DNA of 64,000 bases, from NCBI RefSeq assembly GCF_900637295.1, contig NZ_LR134363.1, forward strand, positions 496,001-560,000, read 5' to 3'. Within the stretch, counting starts at the first letter, position 1. Each line of letters begins with the position of its first letter. The stretch comes from Actinomyces slackii. GTDB taxonomy: Bacteria > Actinomycetota > Actinomycetes > Actinomycetales > Actinomycetaceae. The notes under the pieces were generated by a model that had not been told where the DNA came from, did not search any database, and worked only from the letters and a program-made list of their open reading frames with translations. Of this stretch, positions 44,946 through 56,796 are shown piece after piece. A program made the translations under genes and the position numbers.

Positions 44946-45103
44946 TAAGAAGCATTATCGAGAGAAGACTGGTATCGCTCGGAGCCTGAGGTCGCGACGC
45001 CCACCAGTCAGGCCGCCGCGACTCCTTGCCGCACGAGTACTGAAAAGCCGCCAAGATCAGCGCATGCGCTCGGCTGCTCGCTTCGCAATCGCCTCGCGCC
45101 GCT

Positions 45104-47742
<2,639 letters not shown>

Positions 47743-48386
47743 GGGCTCTCCTTGAGTCCTGTGCCTCTTCCTGGGTGCCGCGCGGCCTGGGCGCACCTTG
47801 GGGGCAGGACGGGGATCTCACCGCGGGTGGCACCCACGACGACGTGGCAGGGCCAAGCATAAGGCCACGGCGCAGGTGCGGCGTGTGGAGTTCCCCATGG
47901 CGAGACGCGGCCCGGCCCTGGGCCTGTCTTGAGTTGTCTTGAGCGGGGAGGGACCTGGGTCGGATGGACGTGACGGGTCGATACTGCAGTCTCGGGATAT
48001 GCCTCGCTGAAGCGCTGACAATATTCCCGAAGTGATCGTTGGTGTGCGATTGCTGGGAGATAGGAGCAGCATCGAGTGATACGGGTAGATTATGGCCCAC
48101 TTCTGATCATTACTGCGCCCAGAGATGGTGGGCTGCTGGGCAGAATTACCCGTGGCGAACAGCCCATTGCGCGACCTCGATTACGCGCCGGCGACCCTGT
48201 TCGACTCCGCTCTCATCGGGCGCCTATCGAGCGCGCATCAGGAAAGCAGATATGGGCAGCCGTGCCCATTGGGAGGGGAGTGGAGCTCATGGTCCACTTT
48301 CCTCACCCGAACGGCCCCTGCCCCCGCGCCTCTCGGCGCCGCCCAAACTACGTGCACGAGCATTGTCTCACAGGAAGGATGAAGCC
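47743..48386. other. 644-bp gap without a recognised gene
   Basis: The lysC-proximal part is GC-rich leader. From about 47990 composition falls toward that of the following module. Frames across 48076-48380 have no family support. The promoter of the second WXG-like module should be here; I find no iron box like that of the first module. Confidence 0.4.
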
Positions 48387-48707
48387 ATGGCGAAAAAACC
48401 CAATCAATACCGATCAGCGCTCATCGCGGTGGAATCGGCGTTCCAGCGTCGTAACGAAGCAGTGGTCGGAAGCGATCCGGGCAGTAAGGCGGCATCTTTG
48501 GGCTCCAAAGTGGGAGAATCCTCGTGGATTTCCCCGAAGGCCAAGGAATACGCAGAGGTCGTTCGCGGCATCGTGACCCGAATAACGGAGGGCTGGGGCA
48601 CAGCATACGATGCCACCAAGGCGAAGACCGATCCTGAGCGCGACAAGCCGATGGTCGACGAGGATTCCGACGAGGGCTGGAAGGCCCATTTCCTGGAGAT
48701 AAGGTGA
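48387..48707 (+). CDS. WXG100-like small helical protein, paralogue of 16428-16673
   Basis: The 106-residue protein begins MAKKPNQYRSALIAVES behind AGGAAGGA. Two predicted helices are joined by SSWISPKAKEY, which corresponds to SAWKSPKAEDY of the first module. Compared with that protein it has about 20 extra residues at the C-terminus (DPERDKPMVDEDSDEGWKA), an acidic tail that could be a secretion or partner signal. It overlaps or adjoins the large downstream gene, as in the first locus. Confidence 0.6.
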   Translation: MAKKPNQYRSALIAVESAFQRRNEAVVGSDPGSKAASLGSKVGESSWISPKAKEYAEVVRGIVTRITEGWGTAYDATKAKTDPERDKPMVDEDSDEGWKAHFLEIR

Positions 48708-48712
48708 CGACC

Positions 48713-50782
48713 ATGACTTATGTGTACCTGGACTATGCTCAGATGAAGACCGTCGTCGCGGAGTTGAACAACTACGCGGAGGCTATCGAGCAGTCAGGGG
48801 CGGAGATCCGACGAGCCAATGAGAACAACAATGGTGCCGGCGATATCGACGGCATAATGAGCTGGGGGGAGCTCGTTGCCGAACTAAGGGACACCTCCGC
48901 AGAGATCGACAACCGCGTTGAGACCGCGAAATCCCTCAACGAGAACGGAATCACCCCCACCGACGGGAACCTGATCTCCTACGTGGTCCCAGAAAAGACA
49001 GACGACGATGCGGATGTCGTCGTCAGGCACGCCAATGGCCTCCTGGACGCCAACGAGCTCACGAAGCTTGCGGAGAAAAACGAGAAGCCTTCAGAAGAAA
49101 CCTGGAACGAGTTGATAAATCGACTCCAGAATAATCAAAATGATGGAGTATACGCCGACGCGGTCCTCTCTTACATAGGCCCGGAGGGAATGCTCGATCT
49201 CCCTTATCGAACGATGGATATGTTCGGATTTAAACCCGGACTCGCCACGGGAGATTTCAGGCACAGGAACCCTCAGGCTATGCACGATCTGAATAACATC
49301 TTTGGTCACATGCTCGCATCGGCATCGCGCAATTGGGGGGATGAGAAATCTTCCGCCTTCGCCAATCAATTAGCGGATGCGGCTCAATATAATTCCCGAA
49401 GAATGTGTAATCTCAACGCCACCCTCTTCACCACCGATCAGAAGGATGGCGAAGCGACTGCATTGGATTACAACGACGCCATGCTCATCACCCTGGCGAG
49501 GCGACTGGAAGCATTCGAAGACCCTGAGATAGATACCCCAGCTCACGAAACCCGAGACTTTTCTACTCTTCCACCCGAACTAGGGTACTTCAAGGATCCT
49601 TTGCCCGGAGTGGTGCGGGCTATGACCGCTAATCCCTCGGCGGCCCTGGAATGGTTGGCTCCCTCGGATCCATCAAAGACTCCACTGACTGCAACTTCTT
49701 CCTCTGATATGATCAGCAGGATAGAAGGCCTGGTCAACAGATGCGATTTCAGGTATGAGAACTGGACGGAGGACTGGACCTCCATTGCTGATAGAATCAG
49801 TCGCGGAGACGCAGGCCATGGGCCCACAATCGTGCCGCACTCTTATGAGGACACACGCAATACTGCGGCCGTCTCTGGAATCATGAACGGAGTCGGCGAG
49901 CATCTGGAGCCCTGGGTCTTCAAAGACCATCTCTCAGACAAGACGCGATCACGCATAGGAGATGTGCTATCCCGCTATCCGGCCGGAATAGACAAGTCAA
50001 CGGAGGAAGGGAACGGGGACGGAAAGCTCTTGAACGACCTGGGTTACAGCAGCACCCAGCCCATTCTTACGGACAAGGCACTGCGCAATCTAATTGCAGG
50101 AATGGGGGAGCATCACGGGTTCGGAAATTCTATTCAGAATCATCATGACCGTGAAATTGAGACTGCACTGACAAACTACGACCCCGATCGTCGGCATAAA
50201 ATCACGGTCGTGATCAATGATATCAGTCGCACCAACGGGTTCATAGCTGGCTCAGACGCCTGGCATAACACCGAGATAGGGGAGGCTGAGGATGCAAAAC
50301 TGCAAGTCGACAAGGCGGCCACTTCCTGGCTTGCGAGCCATATTCCCGTGATAGGAGGAGAAGCGGCAACTGTCACCGAATGGGTACACGACTTTTTCTT
50401 CAAGCCCAACAACAAGGACGAGTCTGAGAATTTATCATATAAACTAACCGACATCGCTCGAGACTCAACCAAGTCGCGAATCACCTTGGCTATTCTAGAC
50501 TCCAGAAGCAACCCTCTCACACCAGAAGAAATGCGCTTAAAAGAAGGAGATATAGAAGACTTGCGTGCCGATGCGGTGATTCGAGACCACCTCTACGACG
50601 AGAATGAGAATTTAGATATCTCCCCTGAGGCCCTGAGGGCAGAAGACGCGGCGGATGTCAGAATGGCTTTGGATCACGCCTCCAAGAAAATTTCTATCAT
50701 GCCCGGCTTTGAAGAGCCACTCGAATCATACGTGGTGGATCGGTTCGATGAGGGCTGCGAGATTGTGAAAAAAATCAAGTAA
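48713..50782 (+). CDS. Large protein of unknown function (DUF6571-like), paralogue of 16732-18771
   Basis: I chose ATG 48713 (MTYVYLDYAQMK) because the paralogue starts MTYISLD; a GTG nine bases earlier is also possible. The 689-residue protein shares with the first module, in order, an N-terminal helical bundle, NENGITPTDGNLISYVV, FGHMLASASRNW, NPSAALEWLA, IEGLVNRCDFRYENW, GMGEHHGFGN and a hydrophobic segment SWLASHIPVIGGEAATVTEW. Its GC is clearly lower than the flanking genes and codon use is mixed, suggesting transfer. No catalytic motif is recognised. No lipoprotein follows. Confidence 0.6.
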   Translation: MTYVYLDYAQMKTVVAELNNYAEAIEQSGAEIRRANENNNGAGDIDGIMSWGELVAELRDTSAEIDNRVETAKSLNENGITPTDGNLISYVVPEKTDDDADVVVRHANGLLDANELTKLAEKNEKPSEETWNELINRLQNNQNDGVYADAVLSYIGPEGMLDLPYRTMDMFGFKPGLATGDFRHRNPQAMHDLNNIFGHMLASASRNWGDEKSSAFANQLADAAQYNSRRMCNLNATLFTTDQKDGEATALDYNDAMLITLARRLEAFEDPEIDTPAHETRDFSTLPPELGYFKDPLPGVVRAMTANPSAALEWLAPSDPSKTPLTATSSSDMISRIEGLVNRCDFRYENWTEDWTSIADRISRGDAGHGPTIVPHSYEDTRNTAAVSGIMNGVGEHLEPWVFKDHLSDKTRSRIGDVLSRYPAGIDKSTEEGNGDGKLLNDLGYSSTQPILTDKALRNLIAGMGEHHGFGNSIQNHHDREIETALTNYDPDRRHKITVVINDISRTNGFIAGSDAWHNTEIGEAEDAKLQVDKAATSWLASHIPVIGGEAATVTEWVHDFFFKPNNKDESENLSYKLTDIARDSTKSRITLAILDSRSNPLTPEEMRLKEGDIEDLRADAVIRDHLYDENENLDISPEALRAEDAADVRMALDHASKKISIMPGFEEPLESYVVDRFDEGCEIVKKIK

Positions 50783-50811
50783 GCGCTTCTCTGGCTGAGG
50801 GCCTGTTCTTT

Positions 50812-50849
50812 GGGGCTCTGGGCCTCGCGGGTCCGAGGCCCAGAGCCCC
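50812..50849. terminator. Strong bidirectional terminator hairpin
   Basis: GGGGCTCTGGGCCTC and GAGGCCCAGAGCCCC pair perfectly (15 bp) around an eight-base loop, between the convergent module-2 gene and the helicase gene. Confidence 0.85.
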
Positions 50850-50861
50850 AGAGAGCAGATC

Positions 50862-53800
50862 TCAGCCCCGGGCGGCCTGGACGAGGCGGTCGATGACCGC
50901 CTGGCGGTCGCGCACCCACTCCGGGGTCCAGACGCGCTCCACGCGCTCCCATCCCATCTGCCCCAGCACATCGACGGGGATGAGATCGCGGTCGGTGACG
51001 CTGGTGCGGCGCTCCCAGTCCGGCCCGTCGAGCAGAACCGCCACCCGCGGCCGCTCCCCCGGTCCGCCGGAGAGCACCAGGTCGATGACGAAGGCCGAGT
51101 GGCCCACACCGCTCCGGACCTCCAGCCCGGCCTCCCGCAGGGCGCCCGCGATCTCCTCGCGGTACGCCTCAGCCTGGCCCTGGGGCGCAGCGCCTCCCGC
51201 CTCCTGGTTGCCGCGGGCCTGCTCCATGTAGGCGCGCAGGTCCTTGAGCCCCTGGGGGGAGGCCTCGTCGAGGTGGAGATCCTCGGGGTCGAAGCTGGCG
51301 ACGACGATCACCTGGCGCCGGGCCCGGGTGATGGCCACGTTGAGGCGCTTCTGGCCGCCGGCCCAGCTCAGCGGCCCGAAGTCCAGCGGCAGCTCGCCCG
51401 CGGAGTTGGCGGAGAAGCCCAGGGAGAACAGGATGGTGTCGCGCTCATCGCCCTGGACGTTCTCCAGGTTCTTGACGAACAGGCCGTCGGTCTCATGCAG
51501 GGCGGACACGATCCGCTGGGAGCCCTCCGCCCGCAGCAGGGACTCGATGAGATCGCGCTGCTTGGCGTTCAGGGTGATGATACCCAGCGAGGGCGTGACC
51601 TCGGGCGAGGCCTCGAAGCGGGCCAGGACCTCCGAGACGATCTCGCGGGCCTCAGCCGGGTTGGTCCCCGGCCGGGCGTCGGGGTGCTGCTCAGCCTCCT
51701 CGGGGCGGATGTAGAAGCCGTCGACGCGCCGCAGGCTGGTGCCGTGGCCGTCAAGGGGGCCCTCCGGCGCCATGACCCCCAGGGGGCTGGGGAAGGAGGC
51801 CAGGGCGCCGTCGTAGTAGCGCTCGTTGGAGAAGGCGATGAGGGACTCCACCCGGCTGCGGTAGTGCCAGGTCAGGCGGTGGCTGCGCACACCGCCGGCC
51901 AGGCAGCTGTCCAGGATCGACTCGCGCTCCTCGGTCTGCTCGTGCTGGGGGTCCTCGTCCTGGGCGGCGCCGCGCTCCTCGAAGGCGGTGGGCGGCATCT
52001 GCTCGGGGTCACCCACCACGACCACCGAGCGCCCCCTGCCCATGGTGCCCACCGCGTCGGCCACCGGGATCTGGGAGGCCTCGTCGAAGACGACGATATC
52101 CACGTACTGGCGGTCGGCCGGGAAGAAGCGGGACACCGAGTCCGGGGAGACCAGGATGCACGGCGTCAGCGCCACCACCAGGTCCCCGTAGGAGTCGATC
52201 ATCTCCCGGATGCTCATGGTGCCGCGGCGCAGGGTGATCTCCTGGTCCAGGGCGTCCAGGCGCACGCGCTCCTCGGCCAGCACCCGGTCACGGCGGGCCA
52301 GGGCGCCCTCCAGCAGCTCGGCCCGAAGCCCGGTGCGCAGCCGCTCCTGGACCTGGCGGTAGGCATCCAGCAGGCCCGCATGGGCCGCGACGTCGAAGGA
52401 CCCGAAGCCCGCCCTGGCCGAGCGCTCCTCGAAGGAGGCCTGGGCCAGGCGGCGCCGCAGCCCCGGCTCAATCCCGTGCGGGTCGAAGTCCTCGCGCGCG
52501 ACCTCCTGCATGAGGCCCTCGGCCGCATCCCCCAGGCCGGCGGCGTGCAGGAAGGCGGCGACGTCGTCGGGGTGCTGGGCCAGGGGATCCCAGTCAGGGC
52601 ACTGCTCGGGCTCGCCGGGGGTGGTCAGCAGGTCCGCGAGCGCCCCCAGGTAGGAGTGGCCCACGCAGTTGCGCCCATGCAGCCCGGTCCGGTAGGCCTC
52701 CAGCTGTCCGCGGATCGACTCCAGGTCCCGACGGCGATCGGCCAGCCTCTCGGCGTCCACCGGCTCGGTCCGCAACTCCCGGGCCTCGCGCAGGGCCCGG
52801 CGCATGTGGCCGGACTTGACGTCGTTGTCGTGCAAGGGCAGCAGGAGGGGGCCGATGCCGGCCTCCTCGCGAAGGCGCCTGGCCACCACGTCGAGAGCCG
52901 ACTTCTTCTCCGCCACGAACATCACCGTGCGACCCAGCGACAGCGCCCGGAAGATCAGGTTGGCCACCGTCTGGGACTTGCCCGTCCCCGGAGGCCCCTC
53001 CACCACCAGGCTGCGCCCGGCCGCCGCCTCGCCGACCACCTGGGCCTGCGTGGCATCAGCCACCAGAGGCAGATTCTCGGTGACCTCGTCAACGCTGCGA
53101 ATCTGCGCCGCAGCATCAGCAGGATCATCAAATGCGCGATCAGGAGTCTCCGCAAGATGACTGACCAGCGGGTTGGCGCTGATCGTCGACCACGACTCCT
53201 CCAGATCCCGCCACATCCGGTAGGTCGAGAAATTGAACAGGCCCAGGTGAACAGTGGGAGTCACCACTGTCTCCACACCGGCCCGATGCAGGCGCCCGCG
53301 CACCGCCTCCAGCGTGGGCTCAACATCGATCCCATACGCATCATGCCGGGGCTGAATCAACTCCGTCAGCTCAACCCCGGTGTCCTGGGCAAAGCGATGC
53401 AGGAAGGAGTAGTTGGGCGTGGAGGCGTCGAGCTGGTCGGGCAGCAGGCGGTAGCCGTCCTCGACCCGGTGCAGGGTCACGGGGATGAGGATGAGGGGTG
53501 AGCGCACCGGGGTGTCCTGGCTGCGCCACTCCAGGGTGCCGATGGCCAGGTAGAGGTTGTTGGCCCCGGTCTCGAACATGATGGTCTGGGACCTGGTGGT
53601 GAGCACCTGGAGGGTGGAGGCGTAGTCCTGCTCGCCCAGGTCCACCTCGACGGCGCGGTCCTGGGCCAGCAGCTCACCGGCCCGGGCCTCCCGGTCCTCC
53701 TGCGGCCCGGCGGGGCGCAGGGCGATGAACTCGCGATGGTTGACGTAGTCCTCGAACTGGCCCACCAGATGCCCGGGGAGCATGAGCTCGATGGCTGTCT

Positions 53801-54344
53801 GGGCCCGATTGATCAGGGGGTTGCTGAGGGTGAGGTCCAGCAGGCTGCGCTTCCAGTCCTCCAGTCGCCGGGCGCTGTCCTGGACGGCGGCCTCCGGGGG
53901 CGGGTCCTGGGGGGCCGGGGCCTGCTGCTCGTCGCTCTGGCCGATGGCGGCGATGAGTCCCTCGATCTCCTCATGGCCCCCGGGCGCCTCGATCAGGCGC
54001 AGGGTGCGGCCGGCGGCCTCCAGGGCCTCGCGGGTGCGCTCGTCGTCGAAGGCCTGTCCCCGGGCGGCCTCGTAGCGGAAGCGGTTGACCTCCTGGAGCG
54101 CCGAGCCCAGCTCGTCAGTGAGCTTCAGCAGGTAGCTCCCGTCACGGCCGCGCGCCGTGAGCAGCCGGATCTGGGTGGACAAGTCGGCCAGATCAGGGGC
54201 CTTGGAGTCCGGCCCGCCGCTCAATCGGGTCAGCAATCGCTCGAGCACGGGACCGCCGAGGATCGTGCGCAGGTAGGGCTCGAGCTGCCCCGGCAGAACG
54301 TCGAGGAGGCCCTGGGTGACGAGATCGCGATTGTCGAGCTTCAT
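50862..54344 (-). CDS. DUF4011-type SF1 helicase fused to an MTES_1575/Vsr-like nuclease domain
   Basis: The 1160-residue protein has a DUF4011-like N-terminal half (DSARRLEDWKRSLLDLTLSNPLINR near residue 165, SPLILIPVTLHR near 285). A UPF1-like SF1 helicase follows, with Walker A VVEGPPGTGKSQTVANLI (about 453), Walker B VVFDEASQIPVADAVG (about 753), VVGDPEQMPPT, LTWHYRSR, and QGDERDTILFSLGFS plus KRLNVAITRAR near 1015-1065. The last 110 residues (EIAGALREAGLEVRSGVG, then VIDLVLS and LLDGPDWERRTSVTDRD) match the REase_MTES_1575/DUF559 PD-(D/E)XK fold. Single-gene DUF4011-helicase-nuclease proteins have been reported as phage defence (Hhe). It is monocistronic. The role is inferred. Confidence 0.85.
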   Translation of the reverse strand: MKLDNRDLVTQGLLDVLPGQLEPYLRTILGGPVLERLLTRLSGGPDSKAPDLADLSTQIRLLTARGRDGSYLLKLTDELGSALQEVNRFRYEAARGQAFDDERTREALEAAGRTLRLIEAPGGHEEIEGLIAAIGQSDEQQAPAPQDPPPEAAVQDSARRLEDWKRSLLDLTLSNPLINRAQTAIELMLPGHLVGQFEDYVNHREFIALRPAGPQEDREARAGELLAQDRAVEVDLGEQDYASTLQVLTTRSQTIMFETGANNLYLAIGTLEWRSQDTPVRSPLILIPVTLHRVEDGYRLLPDQLDASTPNYSFLHRFAQDTGVELTELIQPRHDAYGIDVEPTLEAVRGRLHRAGVETVVTPTVHLGLFNFSTYRMWRDLEESWSTISANPLVSHLAETPDRAFDDPADAAAQIRSVDEVTENLPLVADATQAQVVGEAAAGRSLVVEGPPGTGKSQTVANLIFRALSLGRTVMFVAEKKSALDVVARRLREEAGIGPLLLPLHDNDVKSGHMRRALREARELRTEPVDAERLADRRRDLESIRGQLEAYRTGLHGRNCVGHSYLGALADLLTTPGEPEQCPDWDPLAQHPDDVAAFLHAAGLGDAAEGLMQEVAREDFDPHGIEPGLRRRLAQASFEERSARAGFGSFDVAAHAGLLDAYRQVQERLRTGLRAELLEGALARRDRVLAEERVRLDALDQEITLRRGTMSIREMIDSYGDLVVALTPCILVSPDSVSRFFPADRQYVDIVVFDEASQIPVADAVGTMGRGRSVVVVGDPEQMPPTAFEERGAAQDEDPQHEQTEERESILDSCLAGGVRSHRLTWHYRSRVESLIAFSNERYYDGALASFPSPLGVMAPEGPLDGHGTSLRRVDGFYIRPEEAEQHPDARPGTNPAEAREIVSEVLARFEASPEVTPSLGIITLNAKQRDLIESLLRAEGSQRIVSALHETDGLFVKNLENVQGDERDTILFSLGFSANSAGELPLDFGPLSWAGGQKRLNVAITRARRQVIVVASFDPEDLHLDEASPQGLKDLRAYMEQARGNQEAGGAAPQGQAEAYREEIAGALREAGLEVRSGVGHSAFVIDLVLSGGPGERPRVAVLLDGPDWERRTSVTDRDLIPVDVLGQMGWERVERVWTPEWVRDRQAVIDRLVQAARG

Positions 54345-54747
54345 AGTTCGCTTCCCCGAGCCGCACTCGCCTGTCCTGACGGAGCACCGATGCGGGATGC
54401 GGCGGGGGACCGGAGGAGTCAGGTGGTGCGACTAGGAAATTTAGGTGGTACGGACGAGAGGACGGGCTGACTATGGCCAGCGTATGCAGGCTACATGAAT
54501 CCTCGCTCCCACCAGGCCGGTCTTGGGGGCTGATCACCAGCTGCGCTGAGTCGCCCCGGTCACGGCCTAACTCGCATCTGCGACGGGAGGTGGCAAGGAG
54601 GTCAGGCAGCGATCCGGCGGGCCTGCGGCAGTCGGGGCGCGTCCCGGGGACACCCAAGCCCTCAACGACCCTCCGCGCCGGGAATCGGATGGGTAGAAGG
54701 CCCCACAGTCCTGGGCGCAGGACGGCGAGGCGCCCTAGCATCGAGCC
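54345..54747. other. 403-bp intergenic region
   Basis: It lies between the divergent helicase and ABC ATPase genes and should carry both promoters. An AT-richer patch around 54431-54455 is near the helicase side. I see no gene, RNA or clear dyad. Confidence 0.4.
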
Positions 54748-55716
54748 ATGAGCATTGAGGCCGTTCAGGTGACCCGGTACTTCGGGCAGGCAGCCGCTGT
54801 CTGGCAGCTAGACCTGTCCGTGCCCAGCGGCAGCGTCACGGGCCTGGTGGGCCCCAATGGCGCGGGCAAGACAACGCTGCTGCTCATGCTGGCGGGGCTG
54901 CTGCGCCCCGACTCCGGATCGATCCGGGTGGCGGGCCTGGACCCGGTGGCCCAGCCCCGTCAGGTGCATCAGGCGGTGGGCTGGATGCCGGATGCCTTCG
55001 GCACCTGGGACTCCCTGACCTGCAGCGAGATCCTGGAGACCTTCGCCGTGGCGCAGGATGTGGAGCGGTCCACGATCATGGACCGGGTCCAGGAGATGCT
55101 GCGCACCGTGCACCTCGCGGACATGGCCAGCGCCCCGGCGCGGGTGCTCTCGCGCGGCCAGAAGCAGCGCCTGGGCCTGGCCCGCGCCCTGGTGCACCGC
55201 CCGCAGGTGCTGCTGCTGGATGAGCCCGCCTCCGGGATGGATCCACGATCGCGCGCCGACCTGCGCATCCTGCTGCGCGAGCTGGCGGGGGCCGGGGTCA
55301 CCGTCCTGGTCTCCAGTCACATCCTCGGCGAGCTGGAGGAGATGGTCGACCACGTCGCCTTCGTCTCCCGGGGGCGCACCGTGCACGGGGCCGTGAGCGG
55401 CGCTGATGAGGCCGGCGACGCCGGCGTGGAGACCGCTGAGGGCTCGACCGGTGCCGCGGGGCGGCCGCGACCGGTGCGCACCGCCTGGCGGATGCGCGCA
55501 CTCGACGGGGATCTCCTGGCCGACTGGCTCCGAGGCTCGGAATTGGCGGGAGTGGTTGAGGAGCCTGGCGCTGTGCGCCTGGAGCTGGCCGACGACCGCG
55601 CCGCCGCGCAGGCGCTGCGCCAGGCGGTGGAGGCCGGCGTCGAGGTGATGGCATTCGGGCCGGTGACCGGGACCCTGGAGGAGACCTATCTGGCCATGGA
55701 GGAGGAGCGGCGATGA
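54748..55716 (+). CDS. ABC transporter ATP-binding protein
   Basis: The 322-residue protein has Walker A (GPNGAGKTT), the signature as LSRGQKQRLGLARAL, Walker B (VLLLDEPASGMDP) and the H-loop (VSSHILGELEEM). A C-terminal domain of about 100 residues ends LEETYLAMEEE, as in CcmA/YbhF-type export ATPases. It overlaps the permease gene by four bases, and the two should make one exporter. The substrate is unknown. Confidence 0.88.
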   Translation: MSIEAVQVTRYFGQAAAVWQLDLSVPSGSVTGLVGPNGAGKTTLLLMLAGLLRPDSGSIRVAGLDPVAQPRQVHQAVGWMPDAFGTWDSLTCSEILETFAVAQDVERSTIMDRVQEMLRTVHLADMASAPARVLSRGQKQRLGLARALVHRPQVLLLDEPASGMDPRSRADLRILLRELAGAGVTVLVSSHILGELEEMVDHVAFVSRGRTVHGAVSGADEAGDAGVETAEGSTGAAGRPRPVRTAWRMRALDGDLLADWLRGSELAGVVEEPGAVRLELADDRAAAQALRQAVEAGVEVMAFGPVTGTLEETYLAMEEERR

Positions 55717-56768
55717 GCTGGAAGGGCGTGCGCACCGTTGCGGTGCTGGAGTTGCGTCAGCGCGTGAGGGCCACGCGCTGGCGCCTGATGCTGGCCATCT
55801 GGGCGGTCGTCCTCGCACTGGTCTGCGGTGGGCTGATGGCCGCGATGCTGGCGAACGGCTATCACCCGGCTTCCCGGGACTACCTCGCCCTGTACGACGT
55901 CGTCGTCTGCTTCGTCCTGGGCATCGGGCTCATCGTGGCGCCCACGCTCTCGGCGATGTCGATCAACGGAGATAGGGCCGATGCCACGCTCGCACTGCTG
56001 CAGGCCACCGCGCTGCGCGCCCGTGAGATCGCGGTGGGCAAGCTCCTGGCCGCCTGGTTGGCGGCCATGACCTTCCTGGCGGTAGCGCTGCCCTTCCTGG
56101 CGGTCCTGGCGCTCATGGCCGATGCGAGCCCGCTGACACTGCTGGGGCATGCGCTGGTTCTTCTCGTCACGCTGGGCTCGGTGTGCGCGATCGGCCTGGG
56201 GATGTCCGGCCTGACCGCGCGCACCTCGGCCTCCGCGGTTCTGACCTACCTGGTGGTCGCGGTGCTGGTGGTGGGCACGCCCCTGGCCACCGCGGCGTCC
56301 ACGATGGCGGCCCGTGGAACGCAGAGAGTCATCTACTACGAGGCGGACTACGACGCCTCGACCGACGACTCGGTGAAGTGCGAGGAGAAGCCGCACGTGG
56401 AGATCGAGGAGGTGATCCACACCGACCGCATCTGGTGGATGCTCACCCCCAATCCCTTCCTCATGCTGGCGGATATCAGCGCCCGCGACACGAGAGGGGA
56501 CCCGTACGCGGGGCTGCTCAAGTCCTCTGGCTTGGGCATCGATGAGATGCGCAATCCGCAGCCCGCAGAGGTCGTTCACTACTTCTGCGACCGAACGGCC
56601 ACCGAGGAGCCCTCCTTCGATGAGGACTCGCAGTCTCCCCAGCATCTGGCGTTCTGGCCCGCGGGGCTGCTGGTGCTGGTGCTCCTGGGCACGGGCGGGG
56701 TCGTCGCCGCCGTCAGGCGCCTGGAGGTGCCGGCCGGGAGGCTGCCCAAGGGCGTGCGCCTGGCCTGA
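55713..56768 (+). CDS. ABC-2 type permease
   Basis: The 351-residue protein has six membrane helices: one near the N-terminus (LMLAIWAVVLALVCGGLMAAML), several clustered at 60-200, and the last near the C-terminus (FWPAGLLVLVLLGTGGVVAAV). A large extracellular loop of about 110 residues precedes the last helix and contains two Cys (KCEEK; YFCD) that could form a disulfide. It is coupled to the ATPase gene upstream. Confidence 0.82.
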   Translation: MSWKGVRTVAVLELRQRVRATRWRLMLAIWAVVLALVCGGLMAAMLANGYHPASRDYLALYDVVVCFVLGIGLIVAPTLSAMSINGDRADATLALLQATALRAREIAVGKLLAAWLAAMTFLAVALPFLAVLALMADASPLTLLGHALVLLVTLGSVCAIGLGMSGLTARTSASAVLTYLVVAVLVVGTPLATAASTMAARGTQRVIYYEADYDASTDDSVKCEEKPHVEIEEVIHTDRIWWMLTPNPFLMLADISARDTRGDPYAGLLKSSGLGIDEMRNPQPAEVVHYFCDRTATEEPSFDEDSQSPQHLAFWPAGLLVLVLLGTGGVVAAVRRLEVPAGRLPKGVRLA

Positions 56769-56796
56769 GGACCGCGCTCCGCCGGCGCGGGTGGTC

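Larger units (their letters stand above)
43680..44989 (+). pseudogene. hepT: HepT-like HEPN ribonuclease toxin, 3' end displaced by an IS5 element
   Basis: The GTG-started frame has the HEPN motif RX4HXY in full (R70 in RNRIVHGY; H75, Y77). Unaltered sequence ends at DLPEL(R); the frame then runs 17 codons into the IS and stops at 44021. Removing 43969-44945 plus one TAA duplication restores DLPELRSIIERRLVSLGA and a stop at 44989, a normal HepT C-terminus and a 109-residue protein. The catalytic motif is upstream of the insertion, so the 113-residue hybrid could still be partly active; only the last helix is replaced. Confidence 0.85.

Noticed and set aside
48076-48576. A 166-codon frame upstream of and across the second WXG-like gene
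   Set aside because: It crosses the better supported WXG-like gene in another frame and shows no recognised family.
51099-53501. An 800-codon open frame opposite the helicase gene
   Set aside because: Antisense to motif-rich helicase sequence; no homology or ribosome site.
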